Assembly (NCBI RefSeq): GCF_033547095.1
Contig: NZ_CP137852.1
Span: 2,845,501-2,909,500 of the forward strand
Direction of reading: 5' to 3'
DNA length: 64,000 nt
DNA from: Sediminicoccus rosea
GTDB lineage: Bacteria > Pseudomonadota > Alphaproteobacteria > Acetobacterales > Acetobacteraceae
Each line of letters begins with the position of its first letter. The first letter of the stretch is position 1. A model generated the notes under the pieces. The model was not told the DNA's origin. It searched no databases and saw only the letters and a program-made list of their open reading frames with translations. A program made the position numbers and the translations under genes. Below are positions 54,842-62,609 of the stretch, in pieces.

Positions 54842-55308
54842 TGTCCGCCGGGGCCGCGGGATTCGAGGAATTGCAGGACCTGTATTCCAAGGTGCTGCGC
54901 GACCTTGCCCGCACGCCCATCCATCGCGGCCGGCTGGAGAACCCGACAGCCGCGGCCCGCGGCGACAACCCGATGTGCGGGGACCGCGTGGATCTCTCGC
55001 TCAACCTCGCGGGCCAGGTCATCACTGAGGCGATGTTCCAGGGCCGTGGCTGCGAGATCAGCCAGGCCAGCGCCGCGCTGCTCACGGAACTCGTGCGCGG
55101 CAAGTCGCCGGCCGAGGCACGGGCGATGGGACAGGCCGTGGCCCGCATGGCGCGGGGCGAGGCGTTGGATGCGACAAGCCCGGAGCTGGACCGCCTCGCC
55201 ATCCTCTCCGTCGTCAAGAAATTTCCGAGCCGCGTCAAATGCGCCACCCTGGCGTGGCGCGCCCTCGACGCCGCCCTTGCGGGCGTGAAGGAGACCAGCA
55301 GTGAGTGA
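54841..55308 (+). CDS. sufU: SufU-type sulfur transfer protein
   Basis: This 155-residue NifU-N-like protein has the zinc/sulfur-acceptor residues in NPMCGDRVDL (Cys and Asp), GRGCEISQASAALL and FPSRVKCATLAW. The long insertion between the second and third Cys regions (RGKSPAEARAMGQAV to SPELDRLAILSVVKK) is the mark of SufU rather than IscU. In characterised systems SufU accepts persulfide from SufS by swapping zinc ligands. It replaces SufE, which is absent here. ATG 54841 overlaps the sufS stop. Confidence 0.9.
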   Translation: MSAGAAGFEELQDLYSKVLRDLARTPIHRGRLENPTAAARGDNPMCGDRVDLSLNLAGQVITEAMFQGRGCEISQASAALLTELVRGKSPAEARAMGQAVARMARGEALDATSPELDRLAILSVVKKFPSRVKCATLAWRALDAALAGVKETSSE

Positions 55309-55657
55309 AAACGCGACCCATGGCAGCTGGACCCCAGCGGGCGAGTCGCTGCCCGCCGTAACGGAAGAGGGCGTGATCACCGCCATCAAGACCGTCTTCG
55401 ACCCCGAGATCCCGGTGGACATCTACGAACTCGGCCTGATCTACGCGATCGAGCTCGGCGATGACGGCAAGGTGAAGGTGGAGATGACCCTCACCACCCC
55501 CTCCTGCCCCTCGGCGCAGGAATTGCCCAGCATGACCGAGGAAGCCATCCGCCAGATCCCCGGCGTCACCGATTGCGAGGTCGAGGTCGTGTGGGATCCG
55601 CCATGGGACCAGTCGCGCATGAGCGAGGATGCTCGCCTTGCGCTCAACATGTTCTGA
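55301..55657 (+). CDS. sufT: SufT-like DUF59/MIP18 Fe-S assembly protein
   Basis: A GTG start at 55301, with GGAG seven bases upstream and 8 bases of overlap with sufU, gives 118 residues. The DUF59 core is TVFDPEIPVDIYELGLIYAIE, MTLTTPSCPSAQELP with the conserved Cys, and VEVVWDPPWDQSRMSEDARL. Members assist maturation of Fe-S proteins, possibly as a carrier between SufBCD and targets. Position between sufU and sufA supports that role. Confidence 0.9.
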   Translation: MSENATHGSWTPAGESLPAVTEEGVITAIKTVFDPEIPVDIYELGLIYAIELGDDGKVKVEMTLTTPSCPSAQELPSMTEEAIRQIPGVTDCEVEVVWDPPWDQSRMSEDARLALNMF

Positions 55658-55669
55658 GGGAGACACGCG

Positions 55670-56038
55670 ATGAGCACCACCACCGCCCCCCCGCGCGTCA
55701 AGCGCGAATTGCCGCCCCTGATGACGCTCTCCGACAGCGCGGCCGAGCGCCTGCGCAAGCTCTACGAGAAGGCGGAGGCGGGCAAGCTGCTGCGCATCGG
55801 GGTGAAGACCAAGGGCTGCTCCGGCATGGCCTACGACCTGAGCTTCGTGGACGAGGCGGGCCCGGGCGATGAGCGCGTAACGGACAAGGGCCTCTCCATC
55901 CTGGTGGACCGCAAGGCCAGCCTCTACCTCATCGGCACCATGATGGACTACGAGGTGAAGGCGATGAGCGCGGGCTTCGTCTTCGTGAATCCGAATGAGA
56001 AGGGCCGCTGCGGCTGCGGCGAGAGCTTCCACGTCTGA
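55670..56038 (+). CDS. sufA: SufA/HesB-type iron-sulfur carrier
   Basis: This 122-residue A-type carrier has the three conserved cysteines in KTKGCSGMAYDL and GRCGCGESF. The N-terminal ten or so residues are Thr/Pro-rich and flexible. A-type carriers receive clusters from SufBCD and pass them to apo-proteins. It is the last gene of the operon; a weak GGCGG/CCGCC dyad between its stop and the convergent TauE gene has no T-run. Confidence 0.94.
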   Translation: MSTTTAPPRVKRELPPLMTLSDSAAERLRKLYEKAEAGKLLRIGVKTKGCSGMAYDLSFVDEAGPGDERVTDKGLSILVDRKASLYLIGTMMDYEVKAMSAGFVFVNPNEKGRCGCGESFHV

Positions 56039-56059
56039 ACGACGTGGCGGCTACCCGCC

Positions 56060-56881
56060 TCAGGTGAAGAGGCTGTAGAACATCCGCAGGCTCGTTGCCG
56101 CCAGGAAGATCGCGAAGGCGCGCTTCAGCCAGATCGGCGGGATGGTGTGCGCGAGCTTCACGCCCCAGGGGGTGGCGATGATCGAGGTGGGGACGATCAG
56201 CGCGAAGCCCACCAGGCTCACATAGCCGAGCGAGTAGGGCGGCACGCCCGGGTCGTTCCAACCGCCCCAGATGAAGCCGATGGTGGCGGGCACCGAGATG
56301 ATCAGGCCAAACACGCTGGACGTCGCGACAGCGGCGCGGATCGGGTAGCCGAACATGGAGAGGATGGGCACGCCCAGCGTCCCACCGCCAATGCCCATCA
56401 TGGCGCTCACGGAGCCCATGCCCATGCCGAGTGCGGCGCGCGGCGGGCCCTCGGGCAGCTTGTCCGCCACGCGGAAATCCACGCCGGTGAAACCCATGTT
56501 CAGCGCCACCAGCAGCGCCACCATGCCGAAGACGGCCGTCAGCCCCTCGCCGCGCACGTGGACCGCAAGCGCCGTGCCCAGCGCCACGCCCAGCATCATC
56601 GGCAGCCAGATAGAGCGCAGCAGCGCCTCATCCATCGCGCCCGTCGCGCGATGCTTGCGGGCTGAGACGATGGAGGTGGGGATGATGGTGGCGAGCGAGG
56701 TGCCGACGGCGAGTTTCATCTGCATCGCCTCCGGGATCCCGAAGAGCGGAAAGACGTTGAACAGCAGCGGCACGATGACGATGCCGCCCCCCACGCCCAA
56801 CAGCCCCGCCAGCGTGCCGGAGACAAGGCCTGTCGCCGCCATTGCCGCCGCAAGCGCGGCCAGCCACACAACCTCGTTCAT
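56060..56881 (-). CDS. TauE/SafE-family sulfite/organosulfonate permease
   Basis: This 273-residue integral membrane protein has about eight spans. Family motifs are SGTLAGLLGVGGGIVIVPLLF near residues 21-41 and MGIGGGTLGVPILSMFGYPIRAAVATSSVFG in the second half, an internal duplication. TauE/SafE proteins export or import small sulfur or carboxylate anions. Convergence with the SUF operon does not by itself indicate a sulfur role. The 146-base region upstream separates it from the divergent SDR operon. Confidence 0.9.
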   Translation of the reverse strand: MNEVVWLAALAAAMAATGLVSGTLAGLLGVGGGIVIVPLLFNVFPLFGIPEAMQMKLAVGTSLATIIPTSIVSARKHRATGAMDEALLRSIWLPMMLGVALGTALAVHVRGEGLTAVFGMVALLVALNMGFTGVDFRVADKLPEGPPRAALGMGMGSVSAMMGIGGGTLGVPILSMFGYPIRAAVATSSVFGLIISVPATIGFIWGGWNDPGVPPYSLGYVSLVGFALIVPTSIIATPWGVKLAHTIPPIWLKRAFAIFLAATSLRMFYSLFT

Positions 56882-57027
56882 TGAAAAACCCCGGCAGTCT
56901 CGTTCTTGCTGGCGTGTCTAACGCTTGCGTCATCCGGTGCGAAGCATCGGCGCGGTAGCCCACCTTCCCGCCCGGCGCATGGCGTTCTAGCCTTCGCGCC
57001 GAATCAATCGCACGGAGGGAAAGCGCC

Positions 57028-57936
57028 ATGATGCTCAAGGACAAGGTCGCCATCGTCACCGGTTCGGGGGGCGGCATCGGCCGCGAGATCGCCATCGCCA
57101 TGGCCGAGGCGGGCGCCAAGGTCGTCATCAACGACATCGGCGCGTCGCTGGGTGGCGAAGGCTTCTCGGCCACGCCGGCGGAGCAGACCAAGGCCATCAT
57201 CGAGCAGAAGGGCGGCCAGGCGGTCATCAACACCGACAGCGTCTCCGAATGGGAGAACGCGAAGAAGATCGTCCAGACCGCCATTGATGCCTTCGGCCGC
57301 GTAGACATCGTGGTGAACAATGCCGGCATCCTGCGCGACCAGATCTTCCACCGGATGACGCCGGAGGAGTGGCTCTCGGTCATCAATGTCCACCTGAACG
57401 GCAGCTTCTTCGTCAGCCGCGCGGCGGCCGAGCATTTCCGCAAGCAGGAAAGCGGCAGCCTGGTGCACATCACCAGCACCTCGGGCCTCATCGGCAATTT
57501 TGGCCAGGCGAACTACTCCGCCGCCAAGCTCGGCATCGTGGCGCTGTCCAAGTCCATCGCGCTGGATATGAAGCGCTACAATGTGCGCTCGAACTGCCTG
57601 GCGCCGTTCGCCTGGTCGCGCATGACCAGTTCCATCCCGGCCGAGACGCCGGAGCAGAAGGCGCGCGTCGAGCGCATCATGAAGATGGGCCCGGAGAAGA
57701 ACGCGCCGCTCGCGGTCTTCCTCGCCTCCGACGCCGCGAAGGAAGTGACCGGCCAGATCTTCGCGCCGCGCATGCATGAGCTGTTCCTGTTCAGCCAGAA
57801 CCGGCCGATCCGCTCGGTGCACAGCGAGAGCGGCTGGACGCCGGAGAAGATCGCCGAGATCGCGCTGCCGGCCTTCCGCTCCAGCTTCGTGCCGATGGAG
57901 CGCTCGGGCGACGTCTTCAGCTGGGATCCCGTCTGA
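57028..57936 (+). CDS. Short-chain dehydrogenase/reductase (multifunctional-enzyme-like)
   Basis: This 302-residue SDR has the cofactor motif TGSGGGIGREIA, NNAGIL, and the catalytic Ser in HITSTSGLIGNFGQ with Tyr-x3-Lys in NYSAAKLGI. Sequence style (long first loop GASLGGEGFSATPAEQT, RDQIFHRMTPEEW) resembles 3-hydroxyacyl-CoA dehydrogenase SDRs of peroxisomal multifunctional type. A GGAGGGAAA ribosome site precedes the ATG. It leads an operon with acyl-CoA dehydrogenase and acyl-CoA synthetase, fitting fatty or branched acid catabolism. Confidence 0.88.
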   Translation: MMLKDKVAIVTGSGGGIGREIAIAMAEAGAKVVINDIGASLGGEGFSATPAEQTKAIIEQKGGQAVINTDSVSEWENAKKIVQTAIDAFGRVDIVVNNAGILRDQIFHRMTPEEWLSVINVHLNGSFFVSRAAAEHFRKQESGSLVHITSTSGLIGNFGQANYSAAKLGIVALSKSIALDMKRYNVRSNCLAPFAWSRMTSSIPAETPEQKARVERIMKMGPEKNAPLAVFLASDAAKEVTGQIFAPRMHELFLFSQNRPIRSVHSESGWTPEKIAEIALPAFRSSFVPMERSGDVFSWDPV

Positions 57937-57937
57937 C

Positions 57938-59095
57938 GTGAATTTCCAGCTGAACGAGGAACAGGCAGCCTTCCAGCAGGTGGTGCGCGGCTTCGCCGAG
58001 CGCCACCTGGCGAAGGGCGCGGTGGAACGCGCGCATACCGTGGGCTTTCCCTGGGATGTCGCGAAGCTGATGGCCGATCAGGGCCTCTTCGGCATCATGC
58101 TGCCGGAGGAGGATGGCGGTGCGGGCGGCACGGTGTTCGATGCCGTGCTGGCCATGGAGCAGATCGCCCAGGTCTGCCCGCGCAGCGCCGATGTGCTGCA
58201 GGCCGGCAATTTCGGCGCCTTCCGCACCTTCGCCGAGTATGCCTCGCCCTATCAGAAGGAACGCTTCTTCAAGCCGCTTCTGGCCGGCGAGGCGGTGGCG
58301 GCGGTGGGCATGACCGAGCCCGATGCGGGCTCGGCGCTGACCGACCTCAAGACCTTCTGCACGCCGGACGGCGAGGGCTTCCGGCTGAACGGCCAGAAGG
58401 TCTTCACCACCAATTCGGCCGAGGCCAATGTCTTCGTCATCTATTGCCGCTTCGGGCCGGGCGTGGGCGGCATCGGCTCGGTGCTGGTGGAGCGCGGCAT
58501 GGAGGGCTTCCGCCTTGGCCAGCCCAGCCTCTACATGAATGACGAGGAGTGGTGCGCCCTCTACTTCGACAATGTCTACATCCCGCCCGAGATGGTGCTG
58601 CTCGGCCCCGGCGGCTTCAAGAAGCAGATCGGCGGCTTCAACGTGGAGCGCGTGGGCAACACGACGCGGGCGTTGGCACTGGGCGAATATTGCTTCAGCG
58701 CGGCGCGCGATCACGCCATGCAGCGCACGCAGTTCGGCCGCAAGCTCATGGAGTTCCAGGGGCTGCAATGGAAATTCGCGGAGATGCGGGTCGCGCTCGA
58801 CAGTGCACGGCTGCTGCTCTACCGCGCGGCCATCAATGCCGGCCGCGGGCTGCCGGATGGGCAGGAGGTCGCGATGGCCAAGTATGCCTGCAACCAGGCG
58901 GGCTGGATGGCGGCCAATGAATCCATGCAGGTCATGGGCGGGACCGGCTACTCGAAGGACCTGCTGATCGAATACTGCGTCCGACGCACGCGCGGCTGGA
59001 TGATCGCGGGCGGCAGCCTCGAGGTGATGAAGAACCGCATCGCCGAGGGCGTCTTCGGGCAGAGCTTCTCGCAGCGGCCACCGCGCGCGTCATGA
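57938..59095 (+). CDS. Acyl-CoA dehydrogenase
   Basis: A GTG at 57938, one base after the SDR stop, gives 385 residues starting NFQLNEEQAAFQQVVRGF. The domains are the helical N-terminal part (PEEDGGAGGTVFDAVLAMEQ), the FAD loop VGMTEPDAGSALTDLKTF and the C-terminal four-helix bundle with RTQFGRKLMEFQGLQWKFA and QVMGGTGYSKDLLIE. The catalytic Glu position in the last bundle is not certain from inspection. It oxidises an acyl-CoA to the enoyl-CoA in the cytoplasm. The following gene overlaps by 4 bases. Confidence 0.9.
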   Translation: MNFQLNEEQAAFQQVVRGFAERHLAKGAVERAHTVGFPWDVAKLMADQGLFGIMLPEEDGGAGGTVFDAVLAMEQIAQVCPRSADVLQAGNFGAFRTFAEYASPYQKERFFKPLLAGEAVAAVGMTEPDAGSALTDLKTFCTPDGEGFRLNGQKVFTTNSAEANVFVIYCRFGPGVGGIGSVLVERGMEGFRLGQPSLYMNDEEWCALYFDNVYIPPEMVLLGPGGFKKQIGGFNVERVGNTTRALALGEYCFSAARDHAMQRTQFGRKLMEFQGLQWKFAEMRVALDSARLLLYRAAINAGRGLPDGQEVAMAKYACNQAGWMAANESMQVMGGTGYSKDLLIEYCVRRTRGWMIAGGSLEVMKNRIAEGVFGQSFSQRPPRAS

Positions 59096-61104
59096 GGGAG
59101 TTGCTGGCGCCGCGCAGCATTGCCCTGATCGGCGCCTCGGGCGACCCCGCGCGTCTCACCGCGCGGGCGCAGGTCTACCTTCGCAAGCATGGCTATGATG
59201 GCGCGCTGCACCCGGTGAACCCGCGCTCGCCGGAAGTCCTGGGCGAGCGTGCCTATGCGACCGTGGAGGACATCCCCGGCGAGATCGACTTCGCCTATAT
59301 CCTCCTCAACACCGAGCATGTGGAAGGCCAGATCGCCGCCGTCGCCGCCAAGGGCGCCAAGGTCGCCTGCATCCTGGCTGATGGCTTCGCGGAGGCCGGG
59401 CCCGAAGGCCTGGCCCGCCAGCAGCGCTGCGTGGAAGCGGCGAAGGCGGCCGGACTGCGCCTGCTCGGCCCCAATTCCATGGGCCTCATCAACATTCCGG
59501 CGCGCATCGCGGTCAGCGTGAACGCGGCGCTGGAGGCCCCTTCCCTGCCCGCTGGCCGCATCGCCCTGGTCAGCCAGTCCGGCTCCATGCTCGGGGCCAT
59601 CATGTCGCGGGGTGCCGCGCGCGGGATGGGCTTCAGCCACCTGATCGCGACCGGCAACGAGGCCGACCTGAGCGCGGGCGAAATCGCCGCGATGCTGGTG
59701 GATGACCCCGGCGTGGATGCGGTCATGCTCTTCCTGGAGGCGATCCGCCAGCCGCAGCACTATGCCCATGCCGCCTGGAAGGCGCATCGCGCGGGCAAGC
59801 CGCTCATCGCCTACAAGCTGGGCCGCTCGCCCTATGGGGCGGAGCTGGCCACCAGCCACACCGGCGCACTGGCGGGCTCGGATGCGGCCGCCGAAGCCTT
59901 CTTCCGCGCCCATGGCATCCTGCGCGCGACGATGCTGGAGAGCTTTCTGGAGCTTCCCGCGCTCGCCCTCGGCCGGCGTCCAGCCGTTCGGCCGCATCGC
60001 GCGGTGTCCGTGCTGACCACGACCGGTGGCGGCGGGGCAATGGTGGTGGACGCCCTGGGTGTCGCCGGCATCGAGGCCCGCGTGCCCGACGCCACCGCTT
60101 CCGCCGCCCTGGAAGCGGTGAACATGCACGGCCATGGCCGCCTGCTCGACATGACGCTGGCCGGCACCAAGCCCGACCGCATCGAGGCCGCGATCCGCGC
60201 GCTGGACAAGGCGGGCGACACGGATGCGATCATTCCCGTCATCGGCTCCTCCGCGCAGTTCCGGCCCGCCGATGCGGTGGCGGGCATCCTGGCTGCCGCG
60301 CCGCATGTGCGGCCGGTCGCCGCCTTCCTGGTGCCCCAGGCCGATGCCTCGCTGAAGCTGCTGGCCGAGGCCGGCATCCCCGCCTTCCGCACGCCGGAGA
60401 GCCTGGCGGATGCGATGCGCGCCTTCCTGGACTGGCGCGCCCCCCTCGCCGCCCCGCATGTCGCGCTGCCGGACATCGCGCTCCCGGAGGCGCCGGACGA
60501 GGCCGATGCGCGTGATCTCTTCGCTGCCCTGGGCCTGCGCACCGTCTATTCGCGGGAGTTGGAGGCGGATCATCGTTTCCCGGTCGCGCTGAAGATCCTC
60601 TCGCCCGACATCGCCCACAAGACCGAGCTTGGCGGCGTGTCCCTCAACATCCCCGATGCCGCGGCCCTGCGCGAGGCGGCGGCGGCGATGCAGGCGAGCG
60701 TGGCGAAGGCGGCCCCTGCGGCGCGTCTTAACGGCTTCCTCATCCAGCCTATGGCCAAGGGCCTGGCCGAGGTCATCCTGGGCTTCCGGCGCGACCCGGA
60801 GATCGGCCCCGTCGTCCTGCTCGGCGCGGGCGGCGTGCTGGCGGAACTGCACCGCGACGTGGCGCTGCGCCTCGCTCCGCTGCACGAGGCGGAGGCCCGC
60901 GAGATGATCGCAGAGGTCCGCGCGCTGCGCGTGATCGAGGGCTGGCGCGGGCTGCCGCGCGGCGATGTGGAGGGCCTGGTGCATGCCATCGTCGCCGTCT
61001 CGCGCCTGGCCGCCCTGCCGGAAATCCGTGAGGCGGAGATCAATCCCCTGATGATCCATCAAGAGGGCCTGACCGTGGCCGATGCCTGGGTGGTGCGCGC
61101 ATGA
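59092..61104 (+). CDS. ADP-forming acyl-CoA synthetase (acetate-CoA ligase family), fused subunits
   Basis: The 670-residue protein fuses a CoA-binding domain (SIALIGASGDPARLTA), a succinyl-CoA-ligase-like domain with the phosphorylated His256 in TSHTGALAGSDAA, and a C-terminal ATP-grasp domain (HRFPVALKILSPDIAHKTELGGV, PVVLLGAGGVLAELHRDVALRL, EINPLMIHQEG). These enzymes make or use acyl-CoA with ADP/ATP and phosphate. The substrate is unknown; neighbours suggest a fatty, branched-chain or hydroxy-aromatic acid. Both ends overlap neighbours by 4 bases. Confidence 0.9.
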   Translation: MRELLAPRSIALIGASGDPARLTARAQVYLRKHGYDGALHPVNPRSPEVLGERAYATVEDIPGEIDFAYILLNTEHVEGQIAAVAAKGAKVACILADGFAEAGPEGLARQQRCVEAAKAAGLRLLGPNSMGLINIPARIAVSVNAALEAPSLPAGRIALVSQSGSMLGAIMSRGAARGMGFSHLIATGNEADLSAGEIAAMLVDDPGVDAVMLFLEAIRQPQHYAHAAWKAHRAGKPLIAYKLGRSPYGAELATSHTGALAGSDAAAEAFFRAHGILRATMLESFLELPALALGRRPAVRPHRAVSVLTTTGGGGAMVVDALGVAGIEARVPDATASAALEAVNMHGHGRLLDMTLAGTKPDRIEAAIRALDKAGDTDAIIPVIGSSAQFRPADAVAGILAAAPHVRPVAAFLVPQADASLKLLAEAGIPAFRTPESLADAMRAFLDWRAPLAAPHVALPDIALPEAPDEADARDLFAALGLRTVYSRELEADHRFPVALKILSPDIAHKTELGGVSLNIPDAAALREAAAAMQASVAKAAPAARLNGFLIQPMAKGLAEVILGFRRDPEIGPVVLLGAGGVLAELHRDVALRLAPLHEAEAREMIAEVRALRVIEGWRGLPRGDVEGLVHAIVAVSRLAALPEIREAEINPLMIHQEGLTVADAWVVRA

Positions 61105-61916
61105 CCGATCCCCGTTCCCTCATCGAACTCCGCTACGGCCACATGCCCTTCGACCCGCCGGCCGAGGTGCCGCCCGCGCTGGGCGCGCTGCTGGACCGCC
61201 GCGTCACGCGCCGCTTCAAGCCCGACGCGATCCCCGCGCCGCTGCTGGACACCGTGCTTGCCGCGGCGCAATCGGCACCCTCCAAGAGCGACATGCAGCA
61301 GTATTCCATCGTCGTGCTCGAGGATGCGACGCGCATCGCCGCCATCGCCGACTGGATCGGCACCATGCCCTGGATCAAGGACGCCCCGAACCTCCTGATC
61401 TTCTGCGCCGATATCCGCCGCAACCGCGGCATCTGTGACCGCGCCGGGCGAGAGCATGCCAATGACAACCTGGACACGCTGCTGAACGCGACGGTGGATG
61501 CGGCACTCGCCATGGGCATGTGCATCGCGGCCGCCGATGCGGCGGGCCTCGGCACCTGCCCCATCTCCTATGTGCGCAACCACATGGAGAAGGTGGCGCC
61601 GCTGCTCTCGCTGCCCAAGGGCGTCTTCCCGATCGCGGGCCTCTCCCTCGGCTGGCCCGCCGCGCGCAACGAGCCGAGCGCGCGCCTGCCGCCCTCCGTC
61701 GTGATCCATCGCGACCGCTATTCCACGGAAGGCGAGGCCGAGGCGCTGGCCGCCTATGACGCACGCCGCGGCCGCGCCAAGCCGCGCTACCCGGAGATCC
61801 ATGGCCCCGCGCCGGAGGGCTGCACCTGGACGGAGAATGTGGCGCGCCAGCTCTCCGTGCCCGAGCGGGCCGGCTTTCGCACCTGGTTGCGCTCGCGCGG
61901 CTTCGCGCTTGACTAG
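61101..61916 (+). CDS. Nitroreductase-family flavoprotein
   Basis: This 271-residue FMN protein has RRVTRRFKPDAIPAPLLDTVLAAAQSAPSKSDMQQYS, the FMN-phosphate region, and the AGLSLGWPAARNEPSARLPPSVVIHRDRY segment typical of NfsA/Frp-like nitroreductases. Members reduce nitro, quinone or flavin substrates with NAD(P)H. Placement after acyl-CoA genes, with ATGA coupling, suggests a redox step for the same or a related substrate. The family alone does not define it. Confidence 0.87.
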   Translation: MTDPRSLIELRYGHMPFDPPAEVPPALGALLDRRVTRRFKPDAIPAPLLDTVLAAAQSAPSKSDMQQYSIVVLEDATRIAAIADWIGTMPWIKDAPNLLIFCADIRRNRGICDRAGREHANDNLDTLLNATVDAALAMGMCIAAADAAGLGTCPISYVRNHMEKVAPLLSLPKGVFPIAGLSLGWPAARNEPSARLPPSVVIHRDRYSTEGEAEALAAYDARRGRAKPRYPEIHGPAPEGCTWTENVARQLSVPERAGFRTWLRSRGFALD

Positions 61917-62589
61917 ATCCGATGACAATCCGGGCGGTGCGGATGCCGGCGGCCGCAAGCCGCGCCGCGCCGTACGCCCCAAGGATGCGGCCAGCCTGAT
62001 CCTTTGGCGCGACGGCCCGAACGGCACCGAGGTGCTGATGGGCCGCCGCCACCGCGACATGCGCTTCATGCCGGGCGTGCTGGTGTTTCCGGGCGGGCGC
62101 GTGGACCTCGCCGATTATCACGCGCGGCCGATGAGCGACCTCTCGCCCACCACACGGCGCATGCTGGAGATCAGCGCGCGCCCCACCCAGGCCGAGGCGC
62201 TCTGCGCCTGTGCCATTCGCGAGCTGCATGAGGAGGCGGGCCTCGTGATGGGGCGGATCGAGGGGCGGCGTGACAGCCTGTTCCCTGACTTCGCCCCCTT
62301 GCACTACCTGACGCGCGCCATCACCCCCGCCGACCGGCCAATGCGCTTCCATGCCCGCTTCCTGGTGGCCGAGGCGAAGCACGCCAAGGGCGAGATCCGC
62401 GGCTCGGGCGAGCTGGAGGAGGTGCGCTTCTTCGCGCTGAGCGAGCTGCACGCCCAGCCACTCGCCAAGATCACCGGCATGATCCTGGAGGAATTCTCCG
62501 TCTGGCTCGCCCTCTCGCCGCAGGCGCGGGCACGGCGAAAGCTGATCAGCATCCAGGGGCGCGATAGCCGGCGGCCGGAGCGCGCCTAG
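61909..62589 (+). CDS. NUDT19-like Nudix hydrolase
   Basis: The only plausible in-frame start before the conserved region is TTG 61909, overlapping the nitroreductase stop by 8 bases; it gives 226 residues. The Nudix box is split: GGRVDLADYH lies about 40 residues before RELHEEAGLV, the insertion seen in NUDT19/RP2-type CoA diphosphatases. Such enzymes cleave CoA or acyl-CoA into phosphopantetheine and 3',5'-ADP, which fits the acyl-CoA genes upstream. A rare TTG start and lack of a strong ribosome site are the weak points. Confidence 0.82.
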   Translation: MTRSDDNPGGADAGGRKPRRAVRPKDAASLILWRDGPNGTEVLMGRRHRDMRFMPGVLVFPGGRVDLADYHARPMSDLSPTTRRMLEISARPTQAEALCACAIRELHEEAGLVMGRIEGRRDSLFPDFAPLHYLTRAITPADRPMRFHARFLVAEAKHAKGEIRGSGELEEVRFFALSELHAQPLAKITGMILEEFSVWLALSPQARARRKLISIQGRDSRRPERA

Positions 62590-62609
62590 GCCCAGGCGCC
62601 CTCCCTTCC

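Noticed and set aside
56046-56059. GGCGG-CTAC-CCGCC hairpin between sufA and the TauE gene as a bidirectional terminator
   Set aside because: The stem is only five pairs and no T-run follows on either strand.
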